From Carposina sasakii (lineage: Eukaryota; Arthropoda; Insecta; Lepidoptera; Carposinidae): a DNA stretch of 64,000 nt. The position numbers and the translations under genes were made by a program. Positions 1 through 8,874 of the stretch are shown piece after piece (within the stretch, counting starts at the first letter, position 1; each line of letters begins with the position of its first letter). Where the stretch lies: contig CP053159.1 in the NCBI GenBank assembly GCA_014607495.2, positions 3,975,501 to 4,039,500 of the forward strand. The letters are read 5' to 3'. The notes beneath the pieces were generated by a model. That model was not told the origin of the DNA. It worked only from the letters and a program-made list of their open reading frames with translations, and did not search any database.

Positions 1-880
1 CTGCGAGCAAGACGATTCGTGATTACCCTTGAAAACAACTTGTAGACATGGCTCAGAAGCGAGATGGGTCTATAGTTCTTCAGCAAGGCTTTATCGCCTT
101 TTTTAAAGAACAGCACCACCACACTTCTGTTCCATGCCTCCGGCGTCACGCCTTCGAGCAGGACGGAATTGAAGAGCCTTTGGGGGACCTTCAGTACCGG
201 AGTTCCACCCGCTCTTAGAAGCTCTGATGTAATTTCATCATCGCCCAGCGCTTTGTTGTTTTTGAGTTGTTTAAGGACATTGCGCGCCTTTCCGCCATGA
301 GGTTGAGGGTATGACCAGTTAGTTTCTGGGGTCTATTTCGACGGTTAGGTCTAAAGAATTTAGACCCCACCGTGTGGACAGTTTCTACCAGCCTGTTATT
401 TATATCGTCTACTGACATGCAATCCTCTAGGCAAGCAAAGCGGTTTGTCAGCTCGAGTTGAAAGCTCTCGGGGTTTTGAATGTGCACGGATGAGGGTCGG
501 AGTGTAGACTTCACTAGTCGTGATCTCTCCCGTTTGACATTAATATTCAATGTGCCTCGAACCATTCGGTGATCACTACCGGTTTTCACCCTGTTGATCA
601 CTGAGACATCATTGAATATCCGTCTATCGGTGGTCAATATAAAGTCTATCTCGTTCCTCGTGTGCTTGTTGGGATGGAGCCAGGTCCATTTCCTATGAGG
701 CGGCTTCTTGAAGAAGGAGTTCATCATAAAGAGTCCCTCCATCTCTAGAAAATCGGCCAGCCTCTGGCCCCTGGGGTTCCTGTCGCCGGATCCAAATTGT
801 CCCACTTTCAACTCATTCTCACCCCGCTTGCCCAGTTTCGCATTGAAGTCCCCCATAACAACACAGAAATGAGTTTTAGA
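1..880 (-). pseudogene. RTE-type LINE fragment (endonuclease plus start of reverse transcriptase), frameshifted
   Basis: Read on the minus strand, 856-300 encodes the C-terminal half of an apurinic-type endonuclease. It starts near the MGDFNAKLG motif (catalytic D and N) and includes WTW, NEIDFIL and the catalytic GSDHRMV (Asp-His). A reverse transcriptase N-terminus follows in a different frame from about 275 down to the window edge (residues such as NNKALGDDEI, GVTPEAW, FFKKGDK and NYRPISLLSHVYK). The frame change lies between about 275 and 300, so the copy is broken. It is also truncated 5' near 880, before the endonuclease start, and runs off the window at base 1. The combination resembles RTE-clade LINEs, often annotated in insects as craniofacial development protein 2-like. 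The family call is strong; the exact clade is inferred. Confidence 0.88.
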
Positions 881-2629
881 GGTACATATGTATGGCTGTA
901 CTTATGTCCTCATACATAATCTCCACCTCGTCATCCGGATTCATTTAAATACATTTGTTAAATGACATCTAATTGCTACGGAAGAGGTTGTATCCCAACA
1001 CAAGAGAGTATACAGGTGAATCGGGGCACGATTTAGCTTTTAATAACGCCCTGAATTAAATAGCTAGACTTGCCTCGTGTAGATAAGGTCGTTCATGTGA
1101 ATAACATAATTTGTATGAAAATTATTGGGGTTGAAAAATATAAGTAGGTATAAGACGATATTGCCTTTGTCGGTGCTATATTTAGCTTCAATTTAAGCCA
1201 TTTGCTTCTAAACATGCTCCTAAATATATACACAAGCATTTTATGAATATTTTGCAGATATTTCTGAATCAGCACGAGGAAAATTAGTGTAAATTTAAAG
1301 TGACACTTCGTAAAACGGTTGACAGCGGGTGAAAAGGAGAAATTGTTATTGGAAAACATAACCAGTCCCATCTCTGTGAATATTGGCACCAAATGCTATT
1401 TATTCGTAGAGTATGAGGGGTTCTGAAACATGACGGAAGCATACGTGGAAGTGGCCTTGCAACTTTTGTTCATCACAAATAAATTCATTGCATGGATTAC
1501 GCGGGTGATGATTGTAGGAGGTAATATGCTGTGAGTGACTGCACTTCGTAGTATACTCGTACCTATACTGGCAGCGGTAGAATAAAAGATAGATTTTATC
1601 CCATCTCTTCTGTCTCCTTCCTTTATGTTCTGAAGTGAGAACTCGTTATATCCCGAGGGCTCTCTCGTAAAGAAAATCCAATAATTTGTTGAGGAGGAAT
1701 GTTTTAATTTCAGCAGATATTGAACGCACGGTGGACTGAATTGAAGTATTTACGATATGTGAGAGATGGGGTAGGGGTTTTTCTCGAGGAGAGATGGCTT
1801 TCTTGTAGCGTTCGTTTGGTGTTTTTGGATCTAGATTATGTAGACTATAGACGTTAGACATAGAAGCTAAAGACGCCGTGCGAGATCTTTGGACAGTAAG
1901 ATGTTAGGGTCCAGGTACAGATAAATGATGCATTTCATAATAAGGCTAACCAATAGGTGTATAGGTAACAAAATTTTCAATGAATGATTTATGTAGTTAT
2001 TCGTACACTTCACGTATACTATGATGGTAATAATAAATATGTACTGTATGTACCTATACGTAAATTTAATTAAATTAGCGAATATCAGTTAATTTACCAT
2101 TTCATGAATTTTTTATTTGAACTTAATATGAAAGCTCAAATTTAATATATTCTGACAAAACTTACTTTTTAATTAATCATGAGACAGAAGTTCTACTCAG
2201 TAACAATAACAACCTACCTATAGTTTAACCTATAAACTATACTATATCAGTGTTTTCCTTTTTGTTACACATCCTGTGAGAATACCAAATAGTTCCTCCG
2301 AACGGTAGCGCTAGTTGCTCAGTGATTGACAATTTGATCTCTGATCTCAACTGCATACAAAAAAATTTAGTAAATCGCGCGCAGGAACTATTCTGTGAAC
2401 TCTACCAAGGTAACTATCTATATAAGTAAAGGTATATTAGTTTCGTTCGTAGCTGCCGTGCTATAAGTAGATTGATATTTTTGCTACCGGTTACGTTTGA
2501 GTATAAAATTCTATAACAGGATTTAGGTTCTTTTGGTTCGGAGCAGTTATATTAATTTTTTTGAAGTTCTTCTCTTCTAATGTTCTGACCATTGTAATAA
2601 GTGTAGGTACCTACATATCTTGATTTACC
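881..2629. other. AT-rich stretch, nothing recognised
   Basis: No gene, terminal repeat pair or RNA gene was recognised. Short open frames at 1093-1392 and 1646-1861 (minus strand) lack family motifs and splice context. Presumably an intron of the host gene or sequence downstream of it. Confidence 0.5.
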
Positions 2630-2690
2630 TACATTATTAGTAAAGAAATGGAAAAAAATCCTCACCCGAGTGGGAATATTATATACAAAA
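2630..2690 (-). repeat. SINE tail fragment (same family as 43482-43612)
   Basis: The reverse complement matches the tail of the tRNA-like repeat at 43482: a cactcgggtgagga box followed by a T-run, ccatttctttac and taataat. Only the 3' part is present. A third copy is at 26028-26098. Confidence 0.6.
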
Positions 2691-2821
2691 GTTTAAGGTA
2701 GTTTTGCCAATATTGTTAAGCGTCATACCTACTATTTGTATAAACTAAGTAGGTAAGTATCCACTTTTAAAAGTGGCTGGATATTTTAGGTGATCTATTA
2801 GGTAAATAAATAAGTTATAAT

Positions 2822-3183
2822 TAAGAATCAAACGAACTTACCTTGTGATGTTTGATTCCAATTATGCGAGGGTGTCAACCGAAGACGATTACAACATCCC
2901 AACCCTCCCAAAACCCAACAAATATATAATTACAATATAATGTAGTTAAACTTCTTCCTCTGAAATAATGAAACAGACCGATGGGAAGCGGATGGTCGAG
3001 CGCGACGAGTGAGACAGGAGATATGTTTCTCATTTTCTAGGACATTTTGTATAAAATGCTCTGAATGTGTGACAAAGATGGCATCTACTCACGTACTGCT
3101 GCAAGTAAATATGTAATCGTCTTCGGTTGACACCCTCGCATAATTGGAATCAAACATCACAAGGTAAGTTCGTTTGATTCTTA
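2822..3183. repeat. Perfect 48-bp palindrome arms surrounding the short DIRS copy
   Basis: Bases 2822-2869 are the exact reverse complement of 3136-3183. Between them, with no spare base, sits the 266-bp DIRS derivative. If the Harbinger insertion at 3184-3990 is taken out, the match runs a further 6 bases (2816-2821 against 3994-3999). The arms could be the halves of a foldback MITE or of a natural palindromic target. Confidence 0.85.
2870..3135 (-). mobile_element. Short internally deleted DIRS derivative
   Basis: It begins with gggtgtcaaccgaagacgat, the DIRS terminal repeat, and ends with its inverse. Its right part, 2966-3135, is identical over 170 bases to 8705-8874, the 5' terminal region of the full-length DIRS element, and lies in the same orientation. 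The remaining 96 bases on the left include only the outer ~22 bases of the terminus, followed by unrelated sequence. No coding capacity remains, so any mobility would have depended on proteins from a full-length copy. The 100% identity to the neighbour argues for recent activity or local exchange. Confidence 0.85.
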
Positions 3184-3990
3184 GGGTCGCAACACATCTG
3201 CGGGACGTACGGCGCCGAAAGTTCAGCGGCTGAAGTGTCAGTCGAAATATTCAGTTGTTATGACAAACCAAACGGTCAAAACGCGGCGTCTTGTTCAGCG
3301 CGCTACGCGACGGAAAGTTACGCGGCGTCGTCGTCAGTCTGTGTCGACACTTTATGGTGTGCGGTTGTTGTGACGTACCTGAACTGCCCAGAAAAATGGA
3401 TTTAATTAGAATATTAGCTATTATAGAAGGCTTACAAGAAGAAAAAGTAAATAAGAAACACTTTTGGGTGCATCCGCTAAATACAATGAGAATCCAAGAA
3501 GAATTAATTTATATGTGTATACTGTTGGTGTGTCTTAGTAATAAATAAATAAATAAAAAAATAAAGAAGGTCAATTTCAAAAATATTCAAAGTACAGATC
3601 CTATCCTGATAAGTTTTTTTTTTTTTTTTTTTTTTTTTTCCGGATGTCAATTCAATCTTTTGATGATATGCTATTTCTCACTAGTATCGATATTTTTAAA
3701 AAATGTACTCTTTGCTACCGCCACGAGCGCGATGCACAACACACGCCGAACGTTCAGGTACGTCTGCCGCCCGCCGAACTTTCGGTCGCGCAACGCGTCG
3801 CGTGATGTGTCGTTTGCTATGCAAAATACATTAAATGCGTTTTAGCTGAAAAAATCGCCCGAAGGAAGGTTAGGCACTACGTCGAACGCGGCGTAATTTC
3901 GGCTGATGTGTCATAGAGAACTTGAAATACACTGCGAGCGTATTTAGCCGAACGTTCGGCGCCGTACGTTCCGCAGATGTGTCGCGACAC
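3184..3990 (+). mobile_element. Decayed PIF/Harbinger DNA transposon
   Basis: The ends are inverted repeats of about 40 bases. The left starts gggtcgcaacacatctgcgg and the inverse of the right end starts gtgtcgcgacacatctgcgg; both continue into an acgtacggcgccgaa block. The element is flanked by TTA on both sides (3181-3183 and 3991-3993), the usual 3-bp Harbinger target duplication. The motif gccgaaNNttc recurs inside (about 3213, 3745, 3773 and 3951), as expected for subterminal transposase-binding sites. Only a short transposase N-terminus is left, and there is a 20+ base T-run at about 3607. It separates the palindrome arm of the short DIRS copy from the full-length DIRS, so it inserted after that junction existed. 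Confidence 0.82.
3396..3548 (+). pseudogene. Harbinger transposase N-terminal remnant
   Basis: The frame from the ATG at 3396 reads MDLIRILAIIEGLQEEKVNK followed by KHFWVHPLN. The (R/K)xxWVHP(L/I)N motif is typical of the N-terminus of Harbinger/HARBI1-like transposases. The frame ends at 3548 and neither the DDE catalytic domain nor the partner Myb-like gene is present, so this is a remnant. It lies between the Harbinger terminal repeats, which supports the assignment. Confidence 0.65.
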
Positions 3991-4003
3991 TTAATTATAC
4001 TTC

Positions 4004-4037
4004 GGGTGTCAACCGAAGACGATTACATATTTACTTG
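4004..4037 (-). repeat. DIRS left (3') inverted terminal repeat
   Basis: 34 bases starting gggtgtcaaccgaagacgat and ending tttacttg, the exact inverse of 8841-8874. The sequences diverge immediately inside. Counting the palindromic flanks, the inverted match is 44 bases (3994-4037 with 8841-8884). Confidence 0.9.
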
Positions 4038-4275
4038 TAGATGTTTAGAGATTCGTAATTGGAAATCCAGATTAAATAAAAACTGTCCTGAAAGGTATGT
4101 ATATATGTAATTAAATATAATGTTGAAACTAAAGATAAATTTAATTTTAATGCATAGAGGAATAAGTAGGAATGCCTAATTAAATAAACTATAACGGTCA
4201 TTGTACATTTATCGTTCGCTTAACTTTATGTTAATATATATAAATGCAGATGCGCCTAGACTTAGAACTTAAATT
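4038..4275. other. DIRS 3' non-coding region
   Basis: AT-rich sequence between the recombinase stop and the left terminal repeat. I did not find a copy of the terminal sequences here, so the internal complementary region known from other DIRS elements is not identified. The motif catagaggaataag occurs at about 4154; the same 14-mer forms the terminal repeat of the foldback element at 26554. Confidence 0.6.
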
Positions 4276-5226
4276 TTAATTAAATATAGCATTGAAAAAA
4301 TCGTCTTGATTTGTTTTTACAATTTCTCGACAGTAGTACTTAACGAATACATTCGAAGTGTCGCTCCAGCCTGCAGCCTTGCGAACCACCTCCAGATTTA
4401 CCCCAGATCTATGTGCGGCTGATGTTGACGCCGACCTGGTGCTATGAGCACCAAATATAGATATATCGATACCACTATCCTGTAAGATCTTTTTTACCCA
4501 CCGGGCTATGGTTTGTGTTCCGACTTTATTATGTGGTTTACGTATTCCTATGAATAAGTGTCCATCTTGTGAATTTTGTCTTAGTTGTTTAGTTTTTTCT
4601 ATATATGTTTTTAGTGCTAATGCTGGACAAATGTTTGGGTTTTCACTAATAAAGGGTAATCTGATTAGTGGTTGGCAAGCTCCAGGCTTTGACGTCTTAA
4701 TCAAATCTGTGATTTTTATAACGATTGCATCATCTTGAAATATTATATTTTGCAATTTAATTAAGCTAATAGTTTGCACCCGTTGAGCAGATGCTATACA
4801 TAAAAGAGTACATGTTTTATATGTCAGATTAGGTAGCGAAATATTCTCATTTGGGTACATATTAGAAAGAAAGTTTAGCACTTGGTTGGTGTCCCATGTT
4901 GAGTTATATCTGGGTTGGGGCGGATTAAGCCTATAAACGCCCTTCATAAATCGATTAATACAATCATTTAATGTAATACTAGAACCTAAAATAACTGATA
5001 AGGCTGATCTATGAGTATTTAAGCAACTATAACTAGCACCCTCGTTAAATTTTTGAGTAAGAAAAGATATTACAGCATTACTATCAGCTTCTAAGATGTT
5101 CACGGCGTTGTTTGAACAATATGATATCCAAGAAGTTAATGTACTATTATATTGTTTTAATGTATTTGGTGCAAATGATGACATAACTATATCTAAAGAT
5201 TCTTTTGGTACACCTCGTTTTATCAT
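4276..5226 (-). CDS. DIRS tyrosine recombinase
   Basis: A 316-residue tyrosine recombinase that would integrate the circular DNA form of the element in the nucleus. Catalytic residues visible in order: Arg149 in ASAQRV, the HxxR box His261-Ser-Thr-Arg264, Trp287 in AAGWSD in the place of the second His, and Tyr297 or Tyr298 in VKYYCR. The N-terminal ~110 residues form the expected SAM-like core-binding part (APNTLKQYNSTLTSWISYC). The length is close to that of other DIRS recombinases. Its ATG overlaps the stop of the RT frame (ATGA, 5226-5223), so stop-and-restart translation from the same mRNA is likely. No internal stops. Confidence 0.93.
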   Translation of the reverse strand: MIKRGVPKESLDIVMSSFAPNTLKQYNSTLTSWISYCSNNAVNILEADSNAVISFLTQKFNEGASYSCLNTHRSALSVILGSSITLNDCINRFMKGVYRLNPPQPRYNSTWDTNQVLNFLSNMYPNENISLPNLTYKTCTLLCIASAQRVQTISLIKLQNIIFQDDAIVIKITDLIKTSKPGACQPLIRLPFISENPNICPALALKTYIEKTKQLRQNSQDGHLFIGIRKPHNKVGTQTIARWVKKILQDSGIDISIFGAHSTRSASTSAAHRSGVNLEVVRKAAGWSDTSNVFVKYYCREIVKTNQDDFFNAIFN

Positions 5227-7283
5227 AGAGTCCCTGATAACTTGGCTGCCACCAGAACAAGATCCGCGTGAAGTGGATGACAGGGTCTGTAAGGAGAAAC
5301 CAATAAAAACTTGTCAGGTCCAAAATAGTACTTTTTTGATATAACAAGTCTTAGCCACAGTGGGTACCAAGGCTGTGAAGGCCAGTCTGGTACAATTAAA
5401 ATGCCTTCTGCTCGATCCGTAATAATTTTTTGTATGACCCTAGGAATTAGGCTGAAAGGAGGGAATGCATAAAAATTTATATCGTGCCAATTAAAGGTAA
5501 ATGAGTCAACTATTTCGGAAAATGGGTCGAGTTTCCATGAAGCGTACCTAGAGCATTTATTATTTTGCGCACTTGCGAAGAGGTCAAAATGAGGTCTACC
5601 CAATAACATGGTTATTTGCGAGAAAACTGGTTCACTGAGTTCCCATTCTGTGTCAACATTTATTTGGCGGGACTCCCTATCAGCAATAGTATTATCACAC
5701 GATTTTATATAAGAGGCAAATATATATATATTTCTATTTTCGCACCACTGCCATATTTTTCGAGCTAAATCATTTAAATGAGTGTATTGTACACCTCCCA
5801 TTCTGTTTATGTAGCTAATGGCAGTGGTATTATCGATTCTCATTAGAATTTCACAGTCTCGCTTATTTTTAGTAAATATTTTAAGTCCATAGTAAGCTGC
5901 TTTTAATTCTAATGTATTTATGTGGAGAAGTAAATCATCATTAGACCAGTTTCCATTGGCGCTTTGATTACCACATGCTATACCCCAGCCAGTACTGGAG
6001 GCATCACTAAATATTTCCATACAATAATTATGTTTTCTAATAGGGCAAAAAGATGAGTCAATTTTTTCTATCCACCACAAAAAATCGTTTTTGAGAAGAG
6101 AATTTATTTTCATATGTTTATTATAATTATCACTATAATTCAATGCTAGAAATTTTTCTCTTTCGAATAACTTAGTGTACATCCAGCCGTAAGCTACGGC
6201 TGGGCATGCTGAAGTCAATAGGCCTATAAATTCGGCAAAGTGTCTAACCGAGCAATTGCTTGTTCTCATCAAATCTAAAGCCTTATTCTTAATACGAGCT
6301 TTTTTATCTTCCGGGAGGGTAATTATCATATGTTCTGTATTCAAAATAAAACCTAAGAACCTACAAGTTTTACTTGGTATTAAAACACTCTTCTTAATAT
6401 TAATTATAAAACCTAATGATTCTAATAGATTTTTGGTGGTGAAAGTATTTTTTAAACATTCCTCAAACGATTGACCCATACATAACAAATCATCAAGATA
6501 AGCAACCGATAATAATCCCAACTTACGTAGGTATTGTAAAACTGGTTTTAACAGTTTAGTAAAAACATATGGTGCAGTTGCTAGGCCGAACGGGAGCACA
6601 TTAAATTGATATGTTTGTAGTTTCCATACAAATCGTAACTTTTTTCTGTCATGTTCATTAATTGAAATAAAAAAATAAGCATCCTGTAAATCAATGGTAC
6701 TCATGTGGTAATTGTATTGTAATAGTTTGATTGCAGTCCTATAATCCTCCATTTTAAAATGGTCTATATAAATGAATTTATTAAGCATTTTTAAGTTTAA
6801 GATGAATCTGTGTTTCCCGTTCGGCTTAGGTACAGTAAATATGGGAGAAATAAATTGACCTTTGCAAGGTGTGCAAGGTGAGATAACTTCGGATGTTAAA
6901 AATTGTGAAATGCAATTATCTATAATAGTAATTTGAGATCGAGAGTTGCACGACGTATTTTTCGGTTGCATTGTTTGGACAGGCTCCTCTATAAATGGTA
7001 TCTGGTATCCTTGGACCCAATCCAAGATAGTATGATCGTTAGTAATTTCAGCCCATTTATTATAAAAGTATTTTAAACGTCCGGCAATAGGTACCTGTGG
7101 TTCTTCTAGCGCCTCCTCTGATGTCTCGAGTAGCCTGTGGCTCGTTGACGGCCCCGCGTGGCAGGCATTTGCCGGTAATCCCGCGGCGCTGCTGTTGACA
7201 GCGGCGGTGGCAGTGGCGGTCGACGACGGGGTGTTGGGACAGCCCGCGCCTCGAACGCCGCAGCGCGCGGATGCCCCCTCGAG
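5223..7283 (-). CDS. DIRS reverse transcriptase - RNase H - methyltransferase-like polyprotein
   Basis: This frame is open from about 7421 and lies -1 relative to gag, overlapping it by some 315 bases. It lacks a plausible ATG in the overlap. The start given is the first codon after a predicted -1 slip at TTTAAAC (7289-7283), giving 686 residues. Numbering from the codon at 7025: RT with IDLQDAYFFI at 111-120, LPFGLATAP at 144-152 and catalytic YLDD at 176-179; RNase H with D341 (SDASSTGWG), E373, D398 and D449; then a Dam-like methyltransferase domain with FDLFAS at 480-485 and FPPFSLIP at 521-528, typical of DIRS elements. The protein copies the element RNA and removes the RNA strand. The role of the methyltransferase part is unknown. 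Undamaged. Confidence 0.92.
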   Translation of the reverse strand, partial: LEGASARCGVRGAGCPNTPSSTATATAAVNSSAAGLPANACHAGPSTSHRLLETSEEALEEPQVPIAGRLKYFYNKWAEITNDHTILDWVQGYQIPFIEEPVQTMQPKNTSCNSRSQITIIDNCISQFLTSEVISPCTPCKGQFISPIFTVPKPNGKHRFILNLKMLNKFIYIDHFKMEDYRTAIKLLQYNYHMSTIDLQDAYFFISINEHDRKKLRFVWKLQTYQFNVLPFGLATAPYVFTKLLKPVLQYLRKLGLLSVAYLDDLLCMGQSFEECLKNTFTTKNLLESLGFIINIKKSVLIPSKTCRFLGFILNTEHMIITLPEDKKARIKNKALDLMRTSNCSVRHFAEFIGLLTSACPAVAYGWMYTKLFEREKFLALNYSDNYNKHMKINSLLKNDFLWWIEKIDSSFCPIRKHNYCMEIFSDASSTGWGIACGNQSANGNWSNDDLLLHINTLELKAAYYGLKIFTKNKRDCEILMRIDNTTAISYINRMGGVQYTHLNDLARKIWQWCENRNIYIFASYIKSCDNTIADRESRQINVDTEWELSEPVFSQITMLLGRPHFDLFASAQNNKCSRYASWKLDPFSEIVDSFTFNWHDINFYAFPPFSLIPRVIQKIITDRAEGILIVPDWPSQPWYPLWLRLVISKKYYFGPDKFLLVSPYRPCHPLHADLVLVAAKLSGTL

Positions 7284-8079
7284 TTTAAAGCCCCTCTTTG
7301 AGGCTGAATAGTGGACTGCGTCTGGTACGGTGTACGTGATGCAGTCTTCATTTCCGAGGCAGTTTTCGTTATTGCCTTTGATGACTTTATATGGTCGGAT
7401 AAATTAGAGCCAAAAAGGTTTTCATCGATCTTTGTATTTTTGACAGTATCTCTAATGTTTCTATTAAGAGCATTGGAAATTGCATATCTGCGTGATAATG
7501 ACTCCCTATAATGATTGTCGCAGAATAGCCGGCCGGCATCACTTAAGGCTTTAATTATATCTGGAGGGACGACGTTTTTAGATGTCAGTGCCCAATTTAA
7601 CACTTGCCCGAGAGCTGCGAGACCACTTCCGAGTTGATGCTGCTTACCCTGATTATATTGATCCTGTTTTACATTTAACTCGGAAAGCGCCGCTTTTATT
7701 TCAGGGTTTAGTTTTGGTGCCGACGTGTTGGAGCAATTTTCAGGTGGTAAGTATTGTTTTATTAATCCAGCCTGAGTATCTTTTGTTAGACCATTAGTGA
7801 GGATATGTGTCCACCGTGGGGCAATATCTTTATGTAAATTTACGCCGTTACTTTTTGTAATAGAAGGATCTTCTCCTAAAAGGTTTAATATTTCACTATC
7901 CAATGTGTCGGCTTCATGAGATTCAGGTAGGATATCGGACGATACGAGTAATGCCGCAGATTCATGCGGCGCCGGCGCCGGCGCCACCGGTGGCGACAGC
8001 GGCGCTGGGGGCTGGGCAAGATATTCTTGATTACTCGTTTCATTGTCTAAGTTTATGATTTGTTCGGATATATCCTCAT
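7106..8079 (-). CDS. DIRS gag, exon 2
   Basis: Main part of the capsid-like ORF1. The frame is open from a splice acceptor (cgtactgtttag, cut after 8080) to the stop at 7106. It has no ATG of its own in a convincing place; a GTG at 7987 is the only near-start, so splicing from exon 1 is the better reading. The joined protein is about 377 residues. Visible features: an acidic N-terminal patch (EDISEQIINLDNE), a Pro/Ala-rich run (AQPPAPLSPPVAPAPAP), a central helical region resembling other DIRS gag proteins in general character, and an Arg/Pro-rich C-terminus (PRRRPPLPPP, RGRQR, RHQRRR) likely to bind nucleic acid. No CCHC knuckle is visible. The 3' third overlaps the RT frame. Confidence 0.8.
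7283..7289 (-). promoter_or_regulatory. Candidate -1 ribosomal frameshift site, DIRS gag/RT
   Basis: In the gag frame the codons GCT TTA AAC (Ala-Leu-Asn) form the heptamer T TTA AAC, a canonical X XXY YYZ slippery site. It sits inside the gag/RT overlap, and a -1 slip leads directly into the open RT frame. About 12 bases downstream, CCGCGC (from 7270) can pair with GCGCGG, giving a six-pair all-GC stem in a GC-rich stretch. Confidence 0.65.
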
Positions 8080-8478
8080 CTAAACAGTACGAAAAATGCC
8101 TGTTAATAGGTATTTATAATAGAGAAAATAGATATAGATATAAGAAAGATATTGCTATAGATCCAAGATAGGATCGACACGAGAATTCATAGAATGTTGA
8201 GTCTAAGATAAGACTCATTATAATGGGTCCAAGATAGGTACCCAAGTAATTAGTGGGTCCAAGATAGGTACCCATGCACTTAAGTGGGACCAAGGGAGGT
8301 ACCCGTGCAGTAGTAGAATAATTTATAGACTTTTTTTTTTTTTTTTTTTTTTGTGGGTAGGTCGAAAATATATTTCAATAATTCTAAGATCTATTACGAT
8401 TTAGATGTGAGCATAGTAGTCTGGTACTCATTGCATATACGTATTGGTATATATATAATTAGATAAATAAGTAAGTAC
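8080..8478 (-). other. Predicted spliceosomal intron in DIRS gag
   Basis: The donor CAG|GTACTTAC follows base 8479 and the acceptor ..gtactgtttag ends at 8080. Removing 399 bases joins exon 1 (phase 1) to exon 2 in frame; without it, the gag frame meets a stop at about 8113 and has no ATG. The intron contains a T-run on the plus strand (8333-8352) and the hairpin array at 8160-8304. Introns have been reported in other DIRS elements. Confidence 0.65.
8160..8304. repeat. Array of five hairpins with a shared AAGATA loop
   Basis: Five inverted repeats in a row, plus-strand coordinates: GATCC-AAGATA-GGATC (8160-8175), TGAGTCT-AAGATA-AGACTCA (8198-8217), TGGGTCC-AAGATA-GGTACCCA (8224-8244), the same again (8254-8274), and TGGGACC-AAGGGA-GGTACCC (8285-8304). 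The loop is conserved while the stem bases change on both sides together. The last three have one bulged base. Spacing between starts is 25-39 bases. Confidence 0.8.
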
Positions 8479-8638
8479 CTGGATAGTTCTGTTCATGATC
8501 CGAACTTGAAGAATTTGAAAAATATGACGGAGAATGTTCTCTTCTTTTTTTCTTCAATTTACGTTGTAATTTCTTCACTTTCTTGAGGATACTATCATAA
8601 TCATTATCTTTTGATCTAGATCTCTTCCTTTTAGGCAT
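8479..8638 (-). CDS. DIRS gag, exon 1
   Basis: Starts at ATG 8638-8636 and gives 53 codons plus one base. The peptide is strongly basic: MPKRKRSRSK at the start, KKVKKLQRKLKKKRR in the middle, then a Ser-rich stretch (SNSSSSDHEQ). It looks like a nuclear-localisation and nucleic-acid-binding head. A longer in-frame start at 8695 is possible, but this ATG is nearest to the basic block. The exon ends at 8479 with donor GTACTTAC, and the phase fits exon 2 at 8079. Confidence 0.65.
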
Positions 8639-8840
8639 AGTGAACGCGAAAAATAAAAATGTTCCGTGAGATTTTGTGTGCGACTTTGACGACACAAAAA
8701 CACGTAATGAAACAGACCGATGGGAAGCGGATGGTCGAGCGCGACGAGTGAGACAGGAGATATGTTTCTCATTTTCTAGGACATTTTGTATAAAATGCTC
8801 TGAATGTGTGACAAAGATGGCATCTACTCACGTACTGCTG

Positions 8841-8874
8841 CAAGTAAATATGTAATCGTCTTCGGTTGACACCC
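8841..8874 (-). repeat. DIRS right (5') inverted terminal repeat
   Basis: The exact inverse of 4004-4037. The whole block 8705-8874 is also identical to 2966-3135 in the short DIRS copy, which marks it as the element's 5' terminal region. Transcription should start in or near here, but no core promoter motif is obvious. Confidence 0.9.

Noticed and set aside
1646..1861. 71-codon minus-strand frame
   Set aside because: Composition is less AT-biased than its neighbours, but no family, splice sites or partner exon could be found.
4154..4167. A MITE copy inside the DIRS 3' region
   Set aside because: Only the 14-base end motif is present; no inverse partner lies within the region.
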